Shown: positions 1-6,108, numbered from the stretch's first letter. The stretch: 6,108 nucleotides of DNA from an uncultured Collinsella sp. (GCA_900759435.1 CAAEVD010000104.1:1-6108); one strand, 5' to 3'. Numbers and translations are program-made. The notes: generated by a model from the letters alone, not told the origin.

Positions 1-187
1 ATCCATAATCCGACAAATAGGCCCAATGCATGCACATTAGAACCGTATATAGTCGAAAGTATACCCCGAGCGAGCGCAAACGACCGAATTCGGGCCATCT
101 TAACGCCGCGAGCGGACAAGGATATAGCCTAATCTCCATATCGGACTAAAATCATGGCATCAAACGACCTTCTCATGCGAGGATTCT
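1..187. other. Upstream region without a convincing gene
   Basis: This stretch is more AT-rich at its left end than the genes that follow. One + strand frame stays open from base 1 to a TAA at 130-132, but its third codon positions show no clear GC bias and the conceptual peptide looks like nothing known, so I do not call it the tail of a gene. Small symmetric elements are present: TGCATGCA at 27-34, GTATA (45-49) facing TATAC (60-64), and the perfect 10-bp palindrome CCGAATTCGG at 84-93. Any of these could be an operator for the regulator pair downstream, but short palindromes are also expected by chance. No rho-independent terminator is visible. Confidence 0.6.
100..128 (+). promoter_or_regulatory. 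Weak sigma-70-type promoter candidate for the WYL regulator pair
   Basis: TTAACG (100-105, 4 of 6 matches to TTGACA) and TATAGC (123-128, 4 of 6 to TATAAT) are separated by 17 nt. A start near 135 would give a leader of about 53 nt to the ATG at 188. TAAAAT at 147-152 is an alternative -10 box with no good -35 partner. The palindrome CCGAATTCGG at 84-93 lies just upstream of the -35 box, where an activator or autoregulator could bind; that is inference only. Confidence 0.3.
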
Positions 188-1210
188 ATGACGGCAAGCG
201 ACGCGACCGCGACAATTAAAAAGAGGGCGTCCGAGCCCGGTTTCGATAAAACGGCTCAGCGCATCCTCAACCTTTTCTTTGTACTCAACAGTTCTCCCGA
301 ACCGTTGACGACCGAGCAGATCGTCCTGGATTCCGATTTGGGATACGGCTCGGGCAATATCGACTCGGACAAACGCAAGTTCCGCCGCGATCGCGACAAG
401 CTGCTCGAACGCGGCATCGTTATCAGGGAGGTTCGTGCTGCCGGAGCGCAGGAAACCGAGGAGAGCGCGTGGACGATCGACCGCGAGCACACGTTTGCCG
501 CGGGCGGTCTCATCACCGCAGACGATGCCGACATCCTGCTCAATGCCATCGACCAGACACTCGCGGCAGGCTCATCCGCCTTTGCCGCGCCGCTTGCCGA
601 CATTCGCTCCAAGATTGCCTACCTCACCGGCATGTCGACGACAGGAGAGGCACCGATCCGCCGCTCTCCCACCGTCGATGCGGTATGGAGCGCCTTTGCC
701 GAGCGCTGTGCGCTGCGCTTTTTGTACCAAAACGGACGCGGCGAGCAACGCGAGCGGACCGTTTGCGTCTACGGCATGTTCGAGCGCGAGGGTACGGCAT
801 ACTTCTGCGGCCTCGACAATGCCACCGACAATATCAGAACATTCCGCTGTGACCGCATCATTCGCGCCTGGAGACCTTCGAAAGCCTACGCCATTCCTGC
901 GGATTTCAACCTCAACGATTACTTATTCTTTGAGTTCGATTTTGCCGACCGCCCACCCGTTGCGGCTACGTTCTCGTTCGCGCGTGAAGCGCAGGCCGAT
1001 ATGATCAGCGGTCTCACACGCGGACGAGGCGAACTCATGCGCACCGAAGCAGAGTGGACCTGGACCGTTGACGTGCGCGACTTTGAAGCCGCAGCCTCGT
1101 TTTGCATGGCCCATGCCATGGATGGCATGAGGCCCGTCGCCCCCGATTCTCTCAGGCAGGCGTGGAATCACCTCATCGAAAGGACGGTGCACGAGCATGC
1201 CCGTGCGTAA
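188..1210 (+). CDS. WYL-domain transcriptional regulator, PafB-like (first of a tandem pair)
   Basis: A 340-residue cytoplasmic DNA-binding regulator. Residues about 22-82 form a winged-HTH region (AQRILNLFFVL ... FRRDRDKLLERGI), the layout at the start of PafB-type proteins. Residues about 163-226 are a WYL domain: LRFLYQNGRGEQRERTV, then AYFCGLD in place of the canonical WYL-containing strand, then RTFRCDRI matching the family's FRxDRI signature. Residues about 257-335 fit the C-terminal WCX extension. The signature Trp is Ala (A204-Y205-F206). The ATG has GAGGA at 179-183 four bases upstream, and no in-frame alternative is better. The next gene begins inside this one (14-nt overlap), so the pair is probably cotranscribed and may form a heterodimer as PafB and PafC do. 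WYL proteins are thought to sense nucleic-acid-like or other ligands; the ligand and targets here are unknown. Family is confident, PafB orthology moderate. Confidence 0.85.
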   Translation: MTASDATATIKKRASEPGFDKTAQRILNLFFVLNSSPEPLTTEQIVLDSDLGYGSGNIDSDKRKFRRDRDKLLERGIVIREVRAAGAQETEESAWTIDREHTFAAGGLITADDADILLNAIDQTLAAGSSAFAAPLADIRSKIAYLTGMSTTGEAPIRRSPTVDAVWSAFAERCALRFLYQNGRGEQRERTVCVYGMFEREGTAYFCGLDNATDNIRTFRCDRIIRAWRPSKAYAIPADFNLNDYLFFEFDFADRPPVAATFSFAREAQADMISGLTRGRGELMRTEAEWTWTVDVRDFEAAASFCMAHAMDGMRPVAPDSLRQAWNHLIERTVHEHARA

Positions 1211-2114
1211 ACTCACCAGCGAGCAAAGACTCTCGCGCTCCATCGACATCATGGAGGCTCTCTACGCCGCCGGCGAGAATGGCATGACACGAGACGAGCT
1301 TTGCAGCCGCTTTGATATCACGGGGGCATCGCTCGACGAGATTCTCGAGATCGTCTCGACGCTTGCGGACCGAGAATCGGGCGCACGTATTATCTGCGAA
1401 CGCCGCGGCGAGTGCGTGGTCCTCACAGGTGATGCGGGGCGCGTGCTTCCGCTGCGCCTGAGTGCCGCCGAGGGCGCCGTGCTCAACCATGAACTTGAAT
1501 CATTGGGGATCGAACCCCAAGCGGCGGCTCGAATACGGCGCGCCCTTCTTCCCAAAGAGCTCGGTTACAACCAGCGCGTCTTTGACACCGTCACCCACGG
1601 ATCGCACTGGCAGCAGCTGAGCTGCGCCATTCGGGACGGCGTTCGCTGCCGCATCTCGTATCGCTCGATGGATGACACACAAGCGCGCGAGCGTTTGGTC
1701 GACCCCTTGCGCATCACAACAAACGGCGACCAAACGTATCTGATTGCCTGGGATGTCGCGGTCGACGAACAGCGTACCTATCGTATGGATAAAATCGAGG
1801 GCCTGGTCTTGACCGACGACTCCGTCGTGCGCCACGCACCGGAGCCCGCAACCCTCCACGACTCCCTCGCCCAGGCGGAGCGGAGCGCGAAGCTTCTCAT
1901 GCCGCGCGCCTTGGCAGAGCGCCTAGACTGGCCCGGCATTATGTCGATTGAACCCAATGGGGCGGACAGCTCAACAGTGAATGTGCGCTACGGCTCCGAG
2001 CGCTGGCTGTTAAGCCAGGTAATCGCAGCGGGCGGGGCCATCCGCATCTTGGATGACCCCGCCCTGTCAGAGCGTCTGTGCGATATGGCAAAATCCCTCG
2101 TCTGTCCGCTTTAA
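1197..2114 (+). CDS. WYL-domain transcriptional regulator, PafC-like (second of a tandem pair)
   Basis: A 305-residue partner of the preceding WYL protein. An N-terminal HTH spans about residues 11-55 (RLSRSIDIMEALYAAGENGM ... ELCSRFDIT). It is followed by the PLRLSAAEG motif (85-93), which resembles PLRLTPAEA of PafC. The WYL domain covers about 138-204 (CRISYRSMDD, VDPLRI, TYLIAWD, RTYRMDKIEGL); the WYL triad reads T180-Y181-L182. A WCX-like C-terminal extension occupies about 230-300. The ATG at 1197 lies within the end of the upstream gene. The best ribosome site, GAAAGGA at 1178-1184, is 12 nt away, longer than ideal, so coupling to translation of the first gene is likely. Its TAA shares TTAA with the stop of the convergent dinG. 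The HTH pattern differs from the first protein, as expected for diverged, complementary subunits. It could be an unrelated WYL pair with metabolic targets. Confidence 0.85.
   Translation: MPVRKLTSEQRLSRSIDIMEALYAAGENGMTRDELCSRFDITGASLDEILEIVSTLADRESGARIICERRGECVVLTGDAGRVLPLRLSAAEGAVLNHELESLGIEPQAAARIRRALLPKELGYNQRVFDTVTHGSHWQQLSCAIRDGVRCRISYRSMDDTQARERLVDPLRITTNGDQTYLIAWDVAVDEQRTYRMDKIEGLVLTDDSVVRHAPEPATLHDSLAQAERSAKLLMPRALAERLDWPGIMSIEPNGADSSTVNVRYGSERWLLSQVIAAGGAIRILDDPALSERLCDMAKSLVCPL
2111..2114. other. Shared tail-to-tail stop codons (TTAA)
   Basis: The palindrome TTAA carries both stops: TAA at 2112-2114 ends the second WYL gene on the + strand, and TAA read on the - strand from 2113 to 2111 ends dinG. 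The convergent genes therefore overlap by 3 nt and have no intergenic terminator space. Confidence 0.95.
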
Positions 2115-5005
2115 CGGCGCCGCTCGTGGCGCGCGCGCCACAACTGTAGATAGTGCCCGATTTGTGCCGACTCGATGCGCTGATAGGAACTCGTGGGCAG
2201 CGACGTTAAGAATTTCTTGCCGTAGCCCTTCGTCACCAGGCGCGGGTCGGCCAAGATAAGTACGCCACAATCGGTCGATGAGCGAATGAGGCGACCGGCT
2301 GCCTGCTTGACCTCGAGCACGGCCTCGGGCAGCGAATAGCGCGCCCAAGCGCGGTCTTCGCGCAGATTGCGCTCGCATGAGAGCGGGTCTGTAGGACTCG
2401 AGAACGGCAGCTTGGGGATGATGACGCAGCGCAGCGTCTCGCCGCTGGCGTCAAACCCTTCCCAAAAGGCCTTAAGCGCAAAGAGCGACGAGGTCGGTTC
2501 GTTGATGAAGCGATCGCGCAGACGGCGAGGAGACGAGTTGCGCTGCTGGCAGTTGAGTTCCAGACCCGCACGAGCCATCTTGGGCTCGACGCGAGCGTAC
2601 AGCTCCTCCATGTCACGCCTGTTGGTGAACAGCGTGAGCACCGAGCCGCCCATGGCAAGATGAGCGTCGACCAGCACACGCTCGAGCGCCGAAAGATAGC
2701 TCTCACGATCGCGCGGATCGGGGATATCGCCCGCAACGACTACAGCCATATTCGAATCGAAGTCGTAGCTCGAATCCAAGTGCAGCGACGATGATGTCGA
2801 GGCGCCGATGCGATCGAGGCCGACGGCGTGGTTAAAGTGCTCAAAGCTCTTGGAAACCGTCATGGTCGCCGATGCGAAGATAGCCGTGTGGACCTCGGGC
2901 AGCCACTCGGTTGCCAAGGCCTCGCCAATATCGATGCGCTCCGCAGTCATCGACTCGCCCCCGGCACGCAGCCTGCGATTGACTTGCAACGAGTACACGT
3001 AGTGTTCGTCGGTACCGTCAATGATGAGCTTGAGGTTCTCGACCAGCTCGTGTAGGCGGCGCGAGATATCACCCAGGTCGACAACAACCTCGGGCTTGTC
3101 GGCGGCGACGGCTTGTACCAGCGCGTCGACGCTCTTGTCCGCTTGCTCCAATGCGTCGATGGCAGTGTAGGCCGATTGTAAGAAATCATGCCAGTCGTCA
3201 GATTCGCGTAGCTCGGGGCCAATCCATAGGTTCGCATTGTCATAGCCCCCGCGCGCACGGCGGCCGAGCTCGCGAATGCCGTCGAACACATCGGCAATCG
3301 CCATGCTCGCGCGCGCAACCGTCGACGTCGCCTTGGCGGTAAGACCCAGGTAGAGCGTAGAGCCCTCCGAGGTTGCCAAATCGCGGGAAACCTGGCTCAG
3401 CGCACCGGTGCTCGAGCCACCCAGGCGCTCAAACAGAACGCGCGATTCATCCGCCGACACCACGCGCGCCCATTGACGGCGTGCCTCGCGCTCGATGGAG
3501 TGGGCCTCATCGATCACCCAGTGACGAATCGGAGGCAAGATTCTGCCCTCGGCCGCAACGTTGCGGAACAGCAGGGAATGGTTGGTGACCACCACATCGG
3601 CATGCGCCGCGCGACGGCGGGCGCCGTGGACCAGGCATTTATCGGGGAAAAAAGGGCATAGACGGCGGGCGCACTCGCGCGACGCCGTCGTAAAGTCGGG
3701 ACGGTTGACGCTGCGCCAGCGAATACCGAGCGAGTCGAGGTCGCCATCAGCCGACTGACACACGTACGCCATGATGACCGCGACTGCCGTAAGCGTGTCG
3801 GCAGGATCACGCTTGGTCGTAATTTCGACTTGGCCGCGGCTCATGCGCTCAAGTTTGCGCAAGCATGGATAGTGGTCATAGCCCTTGAGGGCGCAAAACG
3901 ATAGGCCTCCGTCCAGCTGCTCGGCAAGTTTGGGCAGCTCATGATACATGAGCTGGTCCGCAAGATTATTCGATTTAGTCGCGATACCAACCGTGATGTT
4001 GTTGCGGCGTGCGGCCTCGGCAAAAGGCACCAGGTAAGCCATCGATTTGCCGACGCCTGTGCCCGCCTCAATCACGCGATGCGTTCCCGTAACGAGTGCG
4101 TCACGGACCTCGAGCGCCATTGCGATCTGCTCATCGCGCGGCTCGTACGTGGGGTACATGCGATTAACCAGGCCGCCCGGGGCATAGTCCGCCTCGATTT
4201 CCTCGCGGCTCGGCATCTTAAGGACCGGTAGCTCGTCCGCATCAACGCGATCATCGGCCCGATCGGCCTTGAGTACGTCGGCGCGGGCGGCGCTGAGAGA
4301 GAAGATGGAACCGGGGTTCTGCCCCGCCAAGAACGAGAAGATAGGACGATAGGACCAGGGTACGTCGGGGTGCATGTCGGCCAGGCGCGCCATTAAGCCC
4401 TGGGGCAAGTCGGTGAGCGCCACGAGTAACACGCGCCATACGCCACACAGGGCGTCGACATCGGCATTGGCGCGGTGCGACACCGAGTCGCAGCCAAACA
4501 GGTCGGCCATGAAAGACAGCTTATGCGATGCCAGACGCGGAAGCGCGATGCGCGACAGTGCCAGCGAATCAATCCAGATGTCGCTGACGTTGACACCGCC
4601 CTTGACCGACTCGATAAACGAGCGGTCGAAGGTGGCGTTATGTGCGATCACCGGGCAGCCGCCAACAAAATCGGCGAGAGCGGCCACGGCATCGACGGCC
4701 GATGGGGCAACTGCCACATCGGCGTTTGTAATGCTCGTGAGCTCGGTAATCTCGGCGGGAATCAGCTGCTTGGGATGCACGAAGGTATCGAAGCGGTCGA
4801 CGATCTCGCGGCCCGAAAGGCGGGCCGCCGATATCTCAATAAGCTCGTTGTCCTGCACCGAAAGACCCGTGGTCTCGGTATCGAGGACGATAACATCTTC
4901 CTCGATGAGACCAAACGATTGGGTTTTGGCGCGCTCGGCAAGCGTGGCATAGGAGTCGATGACAAACTGCGGCGTTCCTGATGAAACCGCGTCCTCGATT
5001 AGCAT
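2111..5005 (-). CDS. dinG: DinG-family ATP-dependent helicase with N-terminal DEDDh 3'-5' exonuclease domain
   Basis: A 964-residue DNA-processing enzyme. The exonuclease domain (about 36-200) has all five DEDDh residues: D42 and E44 in VLDTETTGL, D127 in AHNATFD, H177 and D182 in SHRANAD. The XPD/DinG-type SF2 helicase follows: YEPRDEQ (287-293), Walker A EAGTGVGKS with K320, DEAH box D499-H502, SAT at 712-714, FWEGFD (847-852) and QAAGRLIR (901-908). Between Walker A and DEAH lie C381, C445, C450 and C457, with C-x4-C-x6-C spacing for the last three, matching the Fe-S cluster site of E. coli DinG and XPD. The total length fits exonuclease-fused DinG proteins of Gram-positives. The ATG lies inside the end of ddl with only a weak SD (GAGCGGG), implying translational coupling. 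E. coli DinG unwinds 5'-3', resolving R-loops and D-loops; polarity and roles here are inferred. No frameshift or missing motif is seen. Confidence 0.95.
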   Translation of the reverse strand: MLIEDAVSSGTPQFVIDSYATLAERAKTQSFGLIEEDVIVLDTETTGLSVQDNELIEISAARLSGREIVDRFDTFVHPKQLIPAEITELTSITNADVAVAPSAVDAVAALADFVGGCPVIAHNATFDRSFIESVKGGVNVSDIWIDSLALSRIALPRLASHKLSFMADLFGCDSVSHRANADVDALCGVWRVLLVALTDLPQGLMARLADMHPDVPWSYRPIFSFLAGQNPGSIFSLSAARADVLKADRADDRVDADELPVLKMPSREEIEADYAPGGLVNRMYPTYEPRDEQIAMALEVRDALVTGTHRVIEAGTGVGKSMAYLVPFAEAARRNNITVGIATKSNNLADQLMYHELPKLAEQLDGGLSFCALKGYDHYPCLRKLERMSRGQVEITTKRDPADTLTAVAVIMAYVCQSADGDLDSLGIRWRSVNRPDFTTASRECARRLCPFFPDKCLVHGARRRAAHADVVVTNHSLLFRNVAAEGRILPPIRHWVIDEAHSIEREARRQWARVVSADESRVLFERLGGSSTGALSQVSRDLATSEGSTLYLGLTAKATSTVARASMAIADVFDGIRELGRRARGGYDNANLWIGPELRESDDWHDFLQSAYTAIDALEQADKSVDALVQAVAADKPEVVVDLGDISRRLHELVENLKLIIDGTDEHYVYSLQVNRRLRAGGESMTAERIDIGEALATEWLPEVHTAIFASATMTVSKSFEHFNHAVGLDRIGASTSSSLHLDSSYDFDSNMAVVVAGDIPDPRDRESYLSALERVLVDAHLAMGGSVLTLFTNRRDMEELYARVEPKMARAGLELNCQQRNSSPRRLRDRFINEPTSSLFALKAFWEGFDASGETLRCVIIPKLPFSSPTDPLSCERNLREDRAWARYSLPEAVLEVKQAAGRLIRSSTDCGVLILADPRLVTKGYGKKFLTSLPTSSYQRIESAQIGHYLQLWRARHERRR
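2126..2141. repeat. Perfect 16-bp palindrome GTGGCGCGCGCGCCAC in the dinG 3' end
   Basis: The 16 bases are fully self-complementary and could form a GC-rich hairpin of about 6 bp with a 4-nt loop. The element begins 12 nt after the stop of the second WYL gene and lies within the last codons of dinG. A second palindrome, CGGCGCCG (2115-2122), sits between it and the stops. Neither is followed by a U-tract on either strand, so a classical rho-independent terminator is not supported. A hairpin slowing transcription or shielding 3' ends is possible, and a chance product of Arg/Ala codons is equally possible. Confidence 0.55.
3935..3955. repeat. 9-bp perfect inverted repeat with 3-nt spacer inside dinG
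   Basis: Left arm CAGCTCATG (3935-3943) and right arm CATGAGCTG (3947-3955) are exact reverse complements around ATA. The element lies in the coding sequence for dinG residues about 351-357, just after helicase motif Ia. It could be an operator-like site or an mRNA hairpin. A match of this size somewhere in 6 kb is not improbable by chance, so no function is assigned. Confidence 0.5.
4999..5005 (-). other. ddl stop / dinG start overlap (ATGCTAA)
   Basis: The dinG ATG (5005-5003) precedes the ddl TAA (5001-4999) within one 7-nt string on the - strand. No strong Shine-Dalgarno precedes the dinG ATG, so ribosomes finishing ddl probably reinitiate on dinG. Confidence 0.85.
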
Positions 5006-5964
5006 GCAATGCCCGCTCGACGAAGACCCATACGGATCAGGCTGTCACAGACCTGCGGGAACGTCATGTCGTCGGTGTGGCGGATCTCATCCGGATACAG
5101 CGACGTATCGGTCATGCCGGGAATGGTATTGGTCTCGAGGATAACGGGGCCGTCCTCGCTCACGATAAAATCGCTGCGCGAGATGCCCAAGCAACCGAGC
5201 GCCCTATGGGCGGCACAGGCTAGCTCCTGGGCACGAGCGTAGTTCTCGGGCGAAATCTGCGCCGGAATGCGATGAATGTCTGTAGGGTCGACATACTTCA
5301 CGTCCAGATCGTAGAACTCGCAGTCCTCGGGCTTACGGATCTCAACAATCGGCAGGGCGCGCACGTCATCCTCGCCGTATACGCCGACGGTGATCTCGGT
5401 ACCCTCGATACACTTCTCGACCAGCACTTTGTCGCCGTACTCAAACGCCTTGGCGATTGCCGCGGGAAGCTCGGAGGGCTCATGGACCAGGGAAATGCCA
5501 TAGCTGGAACCGTTTACGGCCGGCTTCACAAAGCAGCGCTCGCCACAAACCTCGACGATATGATCGATATCGACTTCATCGCCCACTTCGAGCGCCAGGC
5601 CGGGGGCAATGGGAATGCCCGCCTTGGCGTATAGGAGCTTCGAGACCTCCTTGTCGGCACCGCAGGCGCTCGCCAGCACACCCGACGCCGTGTAGGGGAT
5701 ACCCAGGGTCTCCATGGCACCCTGCATGGCACCATCCTCGCCGCCGGCACCGTGCATGGCGATAAACGCCACGTCAAAGCCGCCGGTCGCCATGGTTACC
5801 ATAAAATCATCGGCAGCCGTGTCGAGCAGCTCCACCGAAGTGTAGCCAGCCTCCTTCAAGGCCACCACGACGTTCTTTCCCGAATTGAGCGAGATCTCGC
5901 GCTCAGCGGAATGACCACCCGCCAAGACCGCTACGTGCATGTTCTCTAGGCTTTTACCCGGCAT
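4999..5964 (-). CDS. ddl: D-alanine--D-alanine ligase
   Basis: A 321-residue cytoplasmic ATP-grasp ligase that joins two D-alanines for the UDP-MurNAc-pentapeptide step of peptidoglycan synthesis; it is the family inhibited by D-cycloserine. Family landmarks occur in order: GGHSAEREISL (E21), MHGAGGEDGAMQG (70-82), DKEVSKLLYAKAG (K105), FVKPAVNGSS (K147), VLVEKCIEGTE (180-190), K223-Y224 in the omega loop, R263 and D265 in ISRSDF, and LETNTIPGMTDTSL (E277, N279, S288). The Lys-Tyr pair at 223-224 matches the D-Ala-specific enzymes rather than the His of VanA-type D-Ala-D-Lac ligases, so no built-in glycopeptide resistance is expected. The start at 5964 is chosen because AGGAGG (5979-5974) lies 9 nt upstream; an in-frame ATG at 5940 has no such site. 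It is the first gene of a probable ddl-dinG operon, overlapping dinG by 7 nt. Confidence 0.97.
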   Translation of the reverse strand: MPGKSLENMHVAVLAGGHSAEREISLNSGKNVVVALKEAGYTSVELLDTAADDFMVTMATGGFDVAFIAMHGAGGEDGAMQGAMETLGIPYTASGVLASACGADKEVSKLLYAKAGIPIAPGLALEVGDEVDIDHIVEVCGERCFVKPAVNGSSYGISLVHEPSELPAAIAKAFEYGDKVLVEKCIEGTEITVGVYGEDDVRALPIVEIRKPEDCEFYDLDVKYVDPTDIHRIPAQISPENYARAQELACAAHRALGCLGISRSDFIVSEDGPVILETNTIPGMTDTSLYPDEIRHTDDMTFPQVCDSLIRMGLRRAGIAC

Positions 5965-5986
5965 GGGCAGACTCCTCCTCTATAAT
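5958..5986 (+). promoter_or_regulatory. Candidate promoter for the rightmost + strand gene
   Basis: A perfect -10 consensus TATAAT at 5981-5986 has CCGGCA (5958-5963, 3 of 6 to TTGACA) 17 nt upstream. Transcription would start near 5993 and leave about 57 nt of leader before the ATG at 6050. The element lies in the leader of ddl next to its ribosome site and reaches into the first ddl codons, so the two divergent transcripts would overlap at their 5' ends if both promoters are real. Confidence 0.4.
5974..5979 (-). promoter_or_regulatory. Strong ribosome binding site of ddl
   Basis: AGGAGG on the - strand, inside the longer GAGGAGGAG, 9 nt from the ATG at 5964. It fixes the ddl start and predicts efficient translation. 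Confidence 0.85.
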
Positions 5987-6004
5987 TTCTGCAGCTGATA
6001 CCAT

Positions 6005-6034
6005 ATTGTAGCGATACCCTCTACGTTTCCCCAA
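6005..6034 (-). promoter_or_regulatory. Candidate promoter for the ddl-dinG operon
   Basis: Read on the - strand, TTGGGG (6034-6029, 3 of 6 to TTGACA) and TACAAT (6010-6005, 5 of 6 to TATAAT) are 18 nt apart. A start near 5998 would give a leader of about 34 nt ahead of the ddl ATG. Two copies of GATACC on the + strand (5997-6002 and 6013-6018, 16 nt start to start) flank the -10 box, a position where a repressor could act; this is inference. Confidence 0.4.
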
Positions 6035-6049
6035 AATCGAAAGGCTTCC

Positions 6050-6108
6050 ATGAATCCCAGGACTAAATCTCAGGACATTCGCGACTTGAGCCAAAACGAT
6101 ATTCGCGA
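6050..6108 (+). CDS. 5' end of a gene cut by the window edge (possibly rlmN)
   Basis: An ATG at 6050 opens a frame with no stop to the window end and begins MNPRTKSQDIRDLSQNDIR. GAAAGG at 6039-6044 lies 5 nt upstream as a ribosome site, and a TATAAT box is present 64 nt before the ATG. The short segment IRDLSQNDIR resembles the start of the 23S rRNA m2A2503 methyltransferase RlmN, where a 'LLDL..(D/E)L' segment precedes the first helix. Nineteen residues are too few to confirm this, and none of the radical-SAM cysteines are visible. The gene is divergent from ddl with 85 bp between the two starts. Existence of a gene is likely; identity is a guess. Confidence 0.55.
   Translation, partial: MNPRTKSQDIRDLSQNDIR

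Noticed and set aside
4..16. On the - strand, TTGTCGGAT resembles the -35-like half of the mycobacterial PafBC (RecA-NDp) promoter motif
   Set aside because: The -10 half would lie beyond the window edge and a partial 7-base match is weak, so it is not called; extending the sequence leftward would settle it.
1..132. Open + strand frame from the left edge to TAA at 130-132, possibly the 3' end of an upstream gene
   Set aside because: Only about 43 codons, roughly half GC at third positions unlike the neighbouring genes, and no recognisable motif. It cannot be excluded without the sequence to the left.
435..1004. A 189-codon open frame on the + strand overlapping the first WYL gene in another frame
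   Set aside because: Its arginine-, serine- and proline-rich low-complexity translation is typical of an out-of-frame shadow; the WYL frame has clear domains.
4374..4952. A 192-codon open frame on the + strand, antisense to the dinG exonuclease domain
   Set aside because: It is the mirror of a strongly supported coding region in GC-rich DNA, its translation resembles no family, and dinG carries every expected motif in its own frame.
4999..5964. A VanA-type D-Ala-D-Lac ligase (glycopeptide resistance)
   Set aside because: The omega loop carries Lys-Tyr (223-224) as in D-Ala-D-Ala ligases, and no vanH, vanX or vanRS-like gene lies beside it.
5965..6049. LexA/SOS box ahead of the ddl-dinG operon
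   Set aside because: No CGAAC-N4-GTTCG-like or CTG-N10-CAG-like dyad is visible in this intergenic region.

Overview
GC-rich, tightly packed bacterial chromosome with Shine-Dalgarno-led genes. The protein families suggest an Actinomycetota host, most likely a Coriobacteriia (Collinsella-like) bacterium. That assignment rests on impression of protein sequence and composition, not on a marker gene. I see no mobile element, CRISPR array, rRNA or tRNA.

Layout. Positions 1-187 hold no convincing gene, only a weak promoter candidate and small palindromes. On the + strand, 188-1210 and 1197-2114 encode two overlapping WYL-domain transcription regulators laid out like the actinobacterial PafB/PafC pair (HTH - WYL - C-terminal extension). 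Converging on them from the - strand is a ddl-dinG operon. The ddl gene (5964-4999) encodes D-alanine--D-alanine ligase. The dinG gene (5005-2111) encodes a 964-residue DinG-family helicase with an N-terminal DEDDh exonuclease domain. The two genes overlap by 7 nt (ATGCTAA). dinG and the second WYL gene end tail to tail and share the palindromic tetranucleotide TTAA as both stop codons. Beyond ddl is an 85-bp divergent promoter region, then the first 59 nt of a + strand gene that runs off the window. It may be rlmN, but too little is visible to be sure.

How the genes may relate. Ddl makes the D-Ala-D-Ala dipeptide for peptidoglycan. DinG is a DNA-processing enzyme. In mycobacteria PafBC is a LexA-independent activator of DNA-damage genes, so tandem PafBC-like regulators abutting a DinG helicase/nuclease suggest a repair link. 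This is inference from family and position; no operator connects them in the sequence.

The region is mostly ordinary housekeeping and accessory-repair chromosome. The most notable point is that the DinG protein appears to keep both a complete DEDDh exonuclease active site and the four-cysteine XPD/DinG iron-sulfur signature, together with all the main helicase motifs. I found no convincing new multi-gene system.
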